NCBI GenBank assembly: GCA_946481625.1
Contig: CAMLOZ010000121.1
Span: forward strand, 1 to 8,455
Reading direction: 5' to 3'
Length of the DNA stretch: 8,455 nt
From: an uncultured Haloferula sp.
GTDB lineage: Bacteria > Verrucomicrobiota > Verrucomicrobiae > Verrucomicrobiales > Akkermansiaceae
In this document: one piece after another, positions 1-5,600 of the stretch
Numbering within the stretch: position 1 is the first letter of the stretch
Layout: the number at the start of each line of letters is the position of its first letter
The notes under the pieces: model-generated
Database searches by the model: none
Told to the model about the DNA's origin: nothing
Seen by the model: the letters and a program-made list of their open reading frames with translations, nothing else
Translations under genes and position numbers: made by a program

Positions 1-92
1 TCGAGTTCCTCCAGTTCGGCACTGGTTGCCTTCGCTCTGAACTCTTCGACGTGGTCATCACCGAAGACCGGAAAAATATCATTCCAAGCCAT
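1..92 (-). CDS. Unidentified protein, N-terminal 30 residues only
   Basis: An ATG at 92-90 on the minus strand opens a frame that runs without a stop to the window edge. It begins MAWNDIFPVFGDDHVEEF and continues with an acidic, helix-prone stretch ending in AELEEL. A good ribosome binding site supports the start: GAGGA (98-102, minus strand) lies five bases before the ATG. There is no signal peptide or membrane segment in the visible part, so a cytoplasmic protein is likely. It lies 43 bp downstream of the lipoprotein gene on the same strand and could be cotranscribed with it. I do not recognise the family from 30 residues. Confidence 0.7.
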   Translation of the reverse strand, partial: MAWNDIFPVFGDDHVEEFRAKATSAELEEL

Positions 93-135
93 TTATGTCC
101 TCAGGTAAGCGTGATTGATCTGGAAAGGAAGCAAA

Positions 136-465
136 TTACTGTTGGATTTGCACCGTTTCGCCCGGCTGGATGGTGATGGATTCTCCGTCATCCCCCTTGA
201 TCGTCACCGGCTGATTGCTGGTGTTGGTGGCCGTGTTGTTGGTGCCATTGATGGTCAAAGGCCCGACACTCGACGGCTTGGCGCCGCTGCCGCCCCAGTA
301 ACCCCTGACCTTCGCGCCACCGTATTCCACCTCGAAGCCGCCTTGCGTCTGGCAACTGGTGAGGATGGAGGTGGAGGAGAAGGCGAATGTGGTTGCGACC
401 GCCGAATAGGCGCTCCTTTTCAGGAAGACCCGCCGGGATGGAGTGGAGAACTCGTCTGAATTCAT
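136..465 (-). CDS. Small Tat-exported lipoprotein of unknown function
   Basis: This encodes 109 residues. The N-terminus has a textbook twin-arginine signal, SRRVFLKRS at residues 10-18, followed by a hydrophobic stretch and a lipobox LTSC at 35-38. The predicted product is exported folded through Tat, lipidated at Cys38, and has a mature part of about 72 residues. The mature part is rich in Gly, Asn and Thr (GGAKVRGYWGGSG, then TINGTNNTATNTSNQPVTI) and ends in QPGETVQIQQ, which suggests a small beta-rich surface or periplasmic domain. No catalytic motif is visible and I do not recognise the family. The frame extends upstream to a TTG at 522, but the ATG at 465 places the RR motif at the normal distance from the N-terminus. 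No strong Shine-Dalgarno sequence precedes it. Confidence 0.75.
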   Translation of the reverse strand: MNSDEFSTPSRRVFLKRSAYSAVATTFAFSSTSILTSCQTQGGFEVEYGGAKVRGYWGGSGAKPSSVGPLTINGTNNTATNTSNQPVTIKGDDGESITIQPGETVQIQQ

Positions 466-492
466 GGTGGGAGTGGGATGGTTCGATTTTTG

Positions 493-522
493 AGTAAACT
501 TGACCAATGACTTCTGGATCAA
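493..522 (-). promoter_or_regulatory. Possible sigma70-type promoter of the Tat lipoprotein gene
   Basis: On the minus strand, TTGATC (522-517) and TTTACT (498-493) are separated by 18 bp, each matching the -35 and -10 consensus at four of six positions. Transcription would start near 486, giving a leader of about 20 nt before the ATG at 465. Such a start would also exclude the upstream TTG. The match is modest and could be chance. Confidence 0.25.
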
Positions 523-838
523 GCACCGTGGCTGTTAGCCCAACACCCCATCGGCTGGCAACAAATATACTCGACAAAATTGTCATAACTCATCGTTCGC
601 GTGTAATGTTGTCTCTCACGTCTCCCTGAGACACGCATCTTCCATCTCCAACAACCAATCTCAACCTGTTGATTTTTAGCTTTATACGCACCTTGGCGCC
701 AGGGATTCGCAAGGATTCCATGATGGTCCGAGGGGGCAAAATCAGACACGACACGATGCGGGGAAGTTCCTACTGGGGACAACATCTCTTTCCTTTCCAC
801 CGCATCTCTCCAGACCATCACATGAATGCACGATCCCG

Positions 839-857
839 TGGAAACGATGCGTTTCCA
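839..857. promoter_or_regulatory. 19-bp perfect inverted repeat, candidate operator
   Basis: The sequence TGGAAACG-ATG-CGTTTCCA has perfect 8-bp arms and a 3-bp spacer. It is 280 bp upstream of the symporter start, in the spacer shared by divergent genes. A half-site of the form TGxAAxCG is typical of LacI/GalR-family operators, in which the arms usually meet at a central CG. Here the two half-sites are pushed apart by three bases. With LacI-family genes nearby, an operator is a reasonable inference, but nothing proves binding. Confidence 0.4.
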
Positions 858-1095
858 AGTCATCGGGCGGTCTCGTTCGGTGGACGATATGCAGTTGGAA
901 AAGGATTCTTCAATTTCGAGCTTTCCTTACCTGTTCTGCTCTTCGCCGCCGCATCAAAGACCGGACCTCCGCCGCACGACGACACCGCGGTCCGAAAGAA
1001 GCCCCGCCGAGGCGAAGATTCCGGGCAGGAACAATTGCTCTTGGCCCTTTCTTCTCCGGATTGCTAAGGCACTGTCGCGGGACTTGCCGGACCGC

Positions 1096-1117
1096 CGCCT
1101 CCCCACTGCCGGAGGCG
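1096..1117 (+). promoter_or_regulatory. Hairpin in the symporter leader
   Basis: CGCCTCC (1096-1102) pairs perfectly with GGAGGCG (1111-1117) across an 8-nt loop. The 3' arm contains GGAGG, the best Shine-Dalgarno-like sequence upstream of the symporter, but it is 21 nt from the ATG, which is too far for normal use. The hairpin may be an mRNA leader structure or chance in GC-rich DNA. Confidence 0.25.
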
Positions 1118-1136
1118 CACCGGGAACCCGCCGCAG

Positions 1137-2894
1137 ATGATCACCACCTACGACCACATCGTCATCGGCTTCTACCTGATCTTCATGATCGTGATCGGGC
1201 TGGGCTTCCGGAAGATGAGCAAGGACACCTCCGACTACTTCCGGGCCGGCGGTGCCATGCCCTGGTGGCTGACGGGAGCCTCCGCGTGGATCGTCAGCTT
1301 CAGTGCCTGGACCTTCACGGGAGCCGCAGGGAAGGTCTACGAAACCGGGACGCTGGTGCTGGTGGTCTTCTATGCCACCATCGTGGGGCTGATCTTCGCG
1401 ATGAAGTGGACCTGCCTCCGCTTCCGCCGCATGCGCGTGATCACCTGGATGGAAGCGGTGCGGATCCGCTTCGGCCCCTTCAACGAGCAATTCTACACCT
1501 GGATCAAGCTGCCCTTGCTTCTGCTCTTCTCCGGTGTCGCCCTGAATGCCGTCGGCGTCTTCATGTCCTCCGTCTTTCAAGTCGAAATGGAAGTGATCCT
1601 GGCCGTGCTGGGGCTGGTGGTGACCTTGGCAGCCTTCTCGGGCGGGTCATGGGCCGTGCTTGCCAGCGACTTCGTCCAGGCCTTCCTCATCATGACGATC
1701 ACCCTTTGCACCGCCGTCATGGTGCTTGCCATGCCGGAGATCGGCGGCCTCGGGGGGCTGATCGAGAAGGTGCCGCGGGCGCATTTCCACTGGGGGGATC
1801 TCGCCCGGCCCCAGTTGATCGTCCTCTGGTGCCTCGGCACGCTGTGGCTGAAATTCTCCGACGAGAACAGCATGGAGCGCTCCACCATCTACCTCATGAG
1901 CCGCAGCGATGCCGACGCCCGCAAGATGGTGCTCGTCCCGATGCTCGGCATGCTGATCGGCCCGCTGCTCTGGTTCATCCCGTCCATGGCGGCCACCGTC
2001 CTGCACCCCGACCTCGCCGCGGAGTATCCCGCGCTCAAGCAACCGCAGGAGGCCGCGTTCATTTCGGTGGCGATGGACGTGATGCCGCAAGGTCTGCTCG
2101 GCTTGCTGCTCTCCGCCATGCTCGGTGCCACCGTCAGCAGCATGGATTCCGGACTCAACAAGAGCGTCGGCATCGCCATCCGCAGCTTCTACAAGCCGCT
2201 GCTCCGCCCGCATGCCTCGGAAAGACATCTGCTCGTCGCGGGGAAGATCTGCACCCTGCTCTTCGGCACGATCATCATCTTCTGCGCGCTCGAGATCCAT
2301 CGCATCCGCGAGACGAACCTCTTCGACTTCGTGAACCAACTCGCCGCTTACCTGCTCACGCCGCTGGCCCTGCCGCTGATCTACGGTCTCTTCTACAAGC
2401 GCACCCCGGGCTGGTCCGCCTGGAGCACCGCGCTGGTGGCCGCCGCCGCCGCCTGGGTGATCGGGAGGTTCTGCACGCCGGAATGGTTCCAGCAGCTCGC
2501 CGGCTGGGAGCAGCCCCTCAATGCCGACGAGCGGACCTACCTCAAGCTGGCCCTCACCACCCTGGGCGGCACCTTCGTGGTCGGCTCCGCCTGGTTCTTC
2601 TTCACCGGCTTCTTCTACGAGGACGCCCCCCTGGAAGAAAAACAGCGGATCGAGAACTTCTTCCACGATCTCGGCACGCCGATGGAGAAGCAGGGCACGC
2701 CGGACGTCCGCGCCACGGTTTACCGTTTGTTAGGCACCCTTTGCCTCGTTTACGGGATCTTCATCGTGGCCCTCATGGCCATTCCCAATCCGCTTTCCGG
2801 CCGCCTGGCCTTCCTCTTCGCCGGCGGCACCTTCTGCACCGCGGGTGCGCTGCTACGGCGCGCGGCGAGACCACCGATTCCCGTGGAACGATGA
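1137..2894 (+). CDS. Sodium:solute symporter (SSS family)
   Basis: This encodes a 585-residue inner-membrane protein with the length and pattern of the SSS family (PF00474), which couples sodium entry to uptake of sugars, sugar acids or other small solutes. Many hydrophobic helices are visible, starting at residues 7-24. The family-type segment GGSWAVLASDFVQ is at 169-181. The motif SSMDSGLN at 334-341 matches the helix that holds Na2-site serines in SGLT-type transporters. After a cytoplasmic-looking stretch (about 495-528), two more helices end the protein, which has a basic tail. The substrate cannot be read from sequence; sugar-acid or oligosaccharide uptake is suggested by the GH88 and sulfatase neighbours. 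The ATG at 1137 begins directly before the first helix and lacks a clear Shine-Dalgarno. The gene converges on regulator A with 61 bp between stops and no convincing terminator. Confidence 0.93.
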   Translation: MITTYDHIVIGFYLIFMIVIGLGFRKMSKDTSDYFRAGGAMPWWLTGASAWIVSFSAWTFTGAAGKVYETGTLVLVVFYATIVGLIFAMKWTCLRFRRMRVITWMEAVRIRFGPFNEQFYTWIKLPLLLLFSGVALNAVGVFMSSVFQVEMEVILAVLGLVVTLAAFSGGSWAVLASDFVQAFLIMTITLCTAVMVLAMPEIGGLGGLIEKVPRAHFHWGDLARPQLIVLWCLGTLWLKFSDENSMERSTIYLMSRSDADARKMVLVPMLGMLIGPLLWFIPSMAATVLHPDLAAEYPALKQPQEAAFISVAMDVMPQGLLGLLLSAMLGATVSSMDSGLNKSVGIAIRSFYKPLLRPHASERHLLVAGKICTLLFGTIIIFCALEIHRIRETNLFDFVNQLAAYLLTPLALPLIYGLFYKRTPGWSAWSTALVAAAAAWVIGRFCTPEWFQQLAGWEQPLNADERTYLKLALTTLGGTFVVGSAWFFFTGFFYEDAPLEEKQRIENFFHDLGTPMEKQGTPDVRATVYRLLGTLCLVYGIFIVALMAIPNPLSGRLAFLFAGGTFCTAGALLRRAARPPIPVER

Positions 2895-2955
2895 TCGCCC
2901 CTGCCGTTTACCGGTGGCGGATGCCGGACAATGGCGCGTCCATGGGAGAACAGCC

Positions 2956-4008
2956 TCACCCCTCCCGCCGGTCCGGCAGGCTGGTGCCGTCCACCCAGCT
3001 TCCTTCCACGAGGATCTGGCGGAAGATCTTCGGAATGCCGCGCGAGCCATCGTTGATCTCCGAATTCAGCAGCAGGAAAGCCGCGCGGCCGATCTCCTCC
3101 GGGTGCTGGTCCATCCCGCTGTCCGCCCCGCCGTCGAGGATGCTCGTCACCGCCACCGGGATATCCTCCGGCACGCGGTAGCCGGATCCGCGCAGCAGGA
3201 TTTTCTGCTCCACCGTGCTGAGCAGGGCATCCGGCTTCATTTCTTCCATCCATTCGCGGAAGCGCGTGACCAGTTCTTCGGTCACCGGTTCCTCGATGCA
3301 GAAGATGGGCAGCGACTCGGCATCCTGGAGCAACTCGCGCGCACTCAGGAAGCCTGCGGTGAAATGAGGACCGCGCGGGTCGAGATCGGTCCGGAAGGTG
3401 ATCAAGCCGATCCGGCGGTACCCCCGCTCCCGCATCTTGCACACGGCGATGAAGGTGTTCGTGAGTTGGTCGGCGGTCACGAGATGCGCGGGCGGGAATT
3501 TCAGCGAGCGGCCGAAGCGCACCAGGGAGTAATCCTCCCACGGGAAGTCCTGCCATGCGGGCTGTACCGGGCCGTGGGGCGGAAGGAGGATGCCGCGGAT
3601 GTTCCGGGCTTGGAAGATCTGGTGCAGCCGGTGCAGCGGCATCTGCTTGTCGAGGCGGAACTCTTCCAAGCGGTAGCCGAACTTCGCCGCACACTCGCTC
3701 GCTCCTTTCCAGTAGAGATCGAATTCCTTGTAGCCGCGCAATTCGTCCGGCTTCACCCACGCGTTGATCCAGGCGACCGCCGAATGGATGCCGGATACCG
3801 ACTTGCTGTTCCGGTAAGCCGCCAGCGCGTTGAGCATCGGGTCCGGCCGGTAGCCGAGCTCCGCGGCGGTCTGCTTGACCTTCTCCCGCATCGCCGCGGA
3901 CACCCGCGGGCTGTTGCGCAATGCCATCGAAACGGTGACATGGCTCACACCCAGTCGTGGGGCGATCTCGCGCTTGCTGATGCGGGGCGGGGTGGGCTCG
4001 GGGTCCAT
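2956..4008 (-). CDS. LacI-family transcriptional regulator (regulator A)
   Basis: This encodes 350 residues from the chosen start. The N-terminal helix-turn-helix is clear: SKREIAPRLGVSHVTVSMAL at 11-30, then a third helix and GYRPDP at 52-57, followed by a hinge-like NALAAYR. Residues from about 75 onward resemble a periplasmic-binding-protein-like sensor domain (ARNIRGILLPP at 134-144, RERGYRRIGLI at 193-203, GYRVPEDIPVAV at 276-287). It probably binds an operator as a dimer and responds to a carbohydrate ligand. The frame also has an ATG at 4038, adding 10 residues. I prefer 4008 because the family begins just before the HTH and because a candidate promoter places the transcript start near 4030. 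It is paralogous to regulator B. The gene is divergent from GH88, so it is a candidate regulator of GH88 or the symporter. Confidence 0.92.
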   Translation of the reverse strand: MDPEPTPPRISKREIAPRLGVSHVTVSMALRNSPRVSAAMREKVKQTAAELGYRPDPMLNALAAYRNSKSVSGIHSAVAWINAWVKPDELRGYKEFDLYWKGASECAAKFGYRLEEFRLDKQMPLHRLHQIFQARNIRGILLPPHGPVQPAWQDFPWEDYSLVRFGRSLKFPPAHLVTADQLTNTFIAVCKMRERGYRRIGLITFRTDLDPRGPHFTAGFLSARELLQDAESLPIFCIEEPVTEELVTRFREWMEEMKPDALLSTVEQKILLRGSGYRVPEDIPVAVTSILDGGADSGMDQHPEEIGRAAFLLLNSEINDGSRGIPKIFRQILVEGSWVDGTSLPDRREG

Positions 4009-4016
4009 TCCAGTGG

Positions 4017-4032
4017 TCAGGCAATAGCCTGA
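4017..4032. promoter_or_regulatory. 16-bp inverted repeat at the start of regulator A
   Basis: TCAGGC-AATA-GCCTGA has perfect 6-bp arms with a 4-bp spacer. It lies 8 bp upstream of the preferred ATG at 4008 and covers the predicted transcription start. It could be an autorepression operator or a small hairpin in the leader. Its centre is 50 bp from the centre of the second repeat at 4067-4082, though the two arm sequences differ. Confidence 0.35.
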
Positions 4033-4036
4033 TTCC

Positions 4037-4067
4037 ATTCGATGGGGGCGAACGCCAAAGGTGTCAA
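4037..4067 (-). promoter_or_regulatory. Candidate promoter of regulator A
   Basis: On the minus strand there is a perfect -35 hexamer TTGACA (4067-4062), and TCGAAT (4042-4037) matches the -10 consensus at four of six positions. The spacing of 19 bp is longer than ideal. The -35 box overlaps the last base of the repeat at 4067-4082, and the predicted start (about 4030) falls in the repeat at 4017-4032, an arrangement expected for repression. Confidence 0.35.
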
Positions 4068-4082
4068 TCTACCAATGTAGAT
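4067..4082. promoter_or_regulatory. 16-bp inverted repeat abutting the -35 of regulator A
   Basis: ATCTAC-CAAT-GTAGAT has perfect 6-bp arms with a 4-bp spacer, the same geometry as the repeat at 4017-4032. It sits directly upstream of, and overlaps by one base, the TTGACA of the candidate regulator A promoter. It is a candidate binding site for regulator A or B. Confidence 0.4.
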
Positions 4083-4107
4083 AGGCGGGTTCATTGCGAA
4101 ACCATGA

Positions 4108-4226
4108 CAGGAGAGATCATTTCCCGACCTCCCGCGGGTTGTCGGTGTGAATGTCACCGCGGGCTTCACTGTCCGACCTTTCTTGGGGGCATCGGCGTGC
4201 TGATGCTGCTGCGCAGGCGGCGATGA
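4108..4226 (+). pseudogene. Decayed 3' end of a PEP-CTERM protein gene
   Basis: Codons 4179-4223 read FLGGIGVLMLLRRRR followed by TGA at 4224-4226. This is the typical end of a PEP-CTERM sorting signal in Verrucomicrobia: a Gly/Leu-rich hydrophobic helix, then an arginine cluster and stop. The signature Pro-Glu-Pro is missing. Another frame just upstream (4132-4178) reads PRVVGVNVTAGFTVRP, a beta-strand-like sequence of the kind that precedes such tails, so a frameshift near 4177-4181 would join the two. That upstream frame is closed by a TGA at 4105-4107, and no start or long body exists before regulator A. I therefore read it as a remnant left by deletion. Alternatively, an ATG at 4104 would give a 40-residue ORF ending in this tail, but its first half looks random. 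Confidence 0.5.
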
Positions 4227-4248
4227 CGAGGCTTTCCTATGGGCAAAG

Positions 4249-4283
4249 GGGCCGCCTTGGAGTCGGGTTCTCCGGGGCGGCCC
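4249..4283 (+). terminator. Strong 14-bp hairpin after the PEP-CTERM remnant
   Basis: GGGCCGCCTTGGAG (4249-4262) pairs with CTCCGGGGCGGCCC (4270-4283) across a 7-nt loop: 12 Watson-Crick and two G-U pairs without a bulge. It begins 22 bp after the TGA of the PEP-CTERM remnant, where a transcription terminator would be expected. No clear T-run follows on the plus strand, and only CTTT follows on the minus strand, so termination activity is uncertain. Confidence 0.5.
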
Positions 4284-4420
4284 TCCGTCTGTCCGGTTGA
4301 CGGGATTCGGGCTGTGGAATGACGGATTTTCCAAGGAAACCAACAAAGCAGGTGTGACGGGAAATTCCGCAGGCAATCTCCTGCCGATACCCGCCGTGGC
4401 CACGCCCGCTTGCCTTTCCC

Positions 4421-5590
4421 ATGACTCCCCCCGCTGCCGCACTATCCTCCACCGGGGAGTCGATGCGTCGTGCCCTCGACCTTTGCATTGCCAAGACGCG
4501 CACGAACATCCAGGCGCTCGCCGACCGTCCCGCGGCCTGGGCGCTCGCCGTGAACGGCCGCTACCCGGAATGGAAGGAAGGCTTCATGGATATCGGCAAC
4601 TGGACCTCGTCCTTCTTCACCGGCATGGCCTTGCTCGCCTGGCGGGAAACCGGGGACGAGCATTTCCTCCACCAGGCCGTCCGCCTGGAGCCCTGCTATC
4701 AGGCGAAGCTGCAGGAGCATGCCGCGGACACAATGCACGACCTCGGCTTCCTCTACTCGCTCTACGCGGTCGCCCTCCACAAGCTAACCGGCGAATCCCG
4801 CTACCGCGAACTGGGTCTCCATGCCGCGCGCTTGCTCGCCGGACGTTTCATTCCGCAGGGAAACTACATCCGCGCATGGGGCCGCATGGACCGCCCGGAC
4901 TGCGACTACGCCGGCCTGGCGATCATCGACTCGATGATGAACCTCCCGCTGCTATACTGGGCGGCGGCCCAGACCGGCGACCCGTTCCATGCCGATATCG
5001 CCGTGCGCCATAGCGAAACCACGCTCCTCCATTTCGTCCGCCCGGACGGCTCCCTCTACCACTCCTATCGCTTCGAGCCGGAAAGCGGCGCGCCGCGCGG
5101 AGGCGATAACTACTGCGGACGTAGTATCGAGAGCCAGTGGGCCCGCGGTGCTGCATGGGCCACCTACGGCTTCGCCCTCGGCCACCGTTACACGGGAGAC
5201 CGCCGCTACCTGGACACGGCCCTCCGCCTCGCCCGCAACTTCATCTCCCAGCTCGACAGCGACGCGATCCCCTTCTGGGACTTCCGCCTCGATGACGAGG
5301 CACCCCGCATCCGCGACTCCTCGGCCGCGGCCGTCGCGGTCTGTGCCTTCCAGGAACTCGAGGCCCTCGGCTTCTCCGAACTCCCCCTCAGCGCCGCCAA
5401 ATACGCCCTGCTCGCCCGCCTCTGTTCGGACACCTATCTGGACGCCGACCGCGCGGTCCACGGCATCCTCAGGTATGGCGAGGTCGGCGACGGCAGGGGA
5501 GGGGCGAAAAGCGCGTACACGAGCTGGGGAGACTACTTCCTCATGGAGGCGCTGACCCGCGAGATCGGGAAAGGAGCCTCCTGGTGGTAA
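4421..5590 (+). CDS. GH88 unsaturated glucuronyl hydrolase
   Basis: This encodes 389 residues forming an alpha/alpha-barrel glycosidase of family GH88. These enzymes hydrate the 4,5 double bond of unsaturated uronic acids at the non-reducing end of oligosaccharides made by polysaccharide lyases, releasing the sugar. Conserved stretches are in order: GNWTSSFFTGMALLAWRETGD (59-79), HDLGFLYSL with Asp107, AIIDSMMNLPLLYWA with Asp170, ESQWARGAAWATYGFA (237-252), DSSAAAVAV (299-307) and SWGDYFLMEAL near the C-terminus. Asp107 and Asp170 correspond to the two catalytic aspartates of characterised UGLs. No signal peptide is visible, so it probably acts in the cytoplasm on imported oligosaccharides. 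The ATG at 4421 is used; an ATG at 4463, preceded by GGGGAG only three bases away, would remove 14 poorly conserved residues. The distinction from GH105 rests on the HDLGF and MMNLPLL patterns. Confidence 0.92.
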   Translation: MTPPAAALSSTGESMRRALDLCIAKTRTNIQALADRPAAWALAVNGRYPEWKEGFMDIGNWTSSFFTGMALLAWRETGDEHFLHQAVRLEPCYQAKLQEHAADTMHDLGFLYSLYAVALHKLTGESRYRELGLHAARLLAGRFIPQGNYIRAWGRMDRPDCDYAGLAIIDSMMNLPLLYWAAAQTGDPFHADIAVRHSETTLLHFVRPDGSLYHSYRFEPESGAPRGGDNYCGRSIESQWARGAAWATYGFALGHRYTGDRRYLDTALRLARNFISQLDSDAIPFWDFRLDDEAPRIRDSSAAAVAVCAFQELEALGFSELPLSAAKYALLARLCSDTYLDADRAVHGILRYGEVGDGRGGAKSAYTSWGDYFLMEALTREIGKGASWW

Positions 5591-5600
5591 GGAGAGCGTT

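Larger units (their letters stand above)
466..1136. other. 671-bp non-coding spacer between divergent genes
   Basis: This separates the leftward lipoprotein gene from the rightward symporter gene. The part up to about 960 is visibly more AT-rich than the flanking genes. Open frames here are short, mutually overlapping and show no family features. The spacer holds several short inverted repeats: GACAA-AA-TTGTC (573-584), GTCTC-CCT-GAGAC (620-632), TCAAC-CT-GTTGA (661-672), the 8-bp-arm repeat at 839-857, and a hairpin at 1096-1117. I found no convincing -35/-10 pair for the symporter. No tRNA or known riboswitch fold was recognised by eye. Confidence 0.6.
4039..4420. other. 382-bp spacer between regulator A and GH88
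   Basis: This is the divergent intergenic region holding the regulator A promoter and one of its repeats on the left, a decayed PEP-CTERM tail (4108-4226), a strong hairpin (4249-4283), and the GH88 upstream region on the right. An imperfect 22-bp palindrome with 9 of 11 pairs lies at 4124-4145 around CCCGCGGG. Near GH88 there is a TTGACG (4297-4302) without a good -10, and a short repeat TTTCC-AA-GGAAA (4328-4339), 81 bp before the ATG. No intact gene is evident. Confidence 0.6.

Noticed and set aside
466..522. TTG at 522 as the start of the Tat lipoprotein
   Set aside because: It would place 19 extra residues ahead of the normal signal peptide, and a candidate promoter overlaps the region. 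The ATG at 465 fits better.
573..672. Short palindromes GACAA-AA-TTGTC, GTCTC-CCT-GAGAC and TCAAC-CT-GTTGA as operators
   Set aside because: Arms of 5 bp are expected by chance several times in a spacer this long, and none resembles the others.
669..1140. Short plus-strand frames in the 466-1136 spacer
   Set aside because: They overlap one another in different frames, lack ribosome binding sites and show no compositional or motif support.
2895..2955. Terminator hairpin between the symporter and regulator A (CCGGTG/TGCCGG, 2911-2927)
   Set aside because: Two of six pairs are G-U wobbles and there is no T-run on either strand, so it is not distinguishable from chance in GC-rich sequence.
1061..3181. 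A 706-residue open frame overlapping the symporter in another frame
   Set aside because: It is arginine/proline-rich with no domain pattern, whereas the frame at 1137-2894 has clear SSS motifs and membrane helices. Long shadow frames are normal in GC-rich DNA.
2750..4024. A 424-residue minus-strand frame over regulator A
   Set aside because: It is a frame-shifted shadow of the LacI gene, low in hydrophobic residues and rich in Arg, Pro and Ala, without the HTH or sensor motifs.
4009..4038. ATG at 4038 as the start of regulator A
   Set aside because: The 10 added residues are outside the family core, and the start would lie upstream of the predicted transcription start. It remains possible because promoter evidence is modest.
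4328..4339. TTTCC-AA-GGAAA upstream of GH88 as the same operator as 839-857
   Set aside because: It shares the GGAAAC half-site but in everted order and with shorter arms, so it is unlikely to be bound in the same way.
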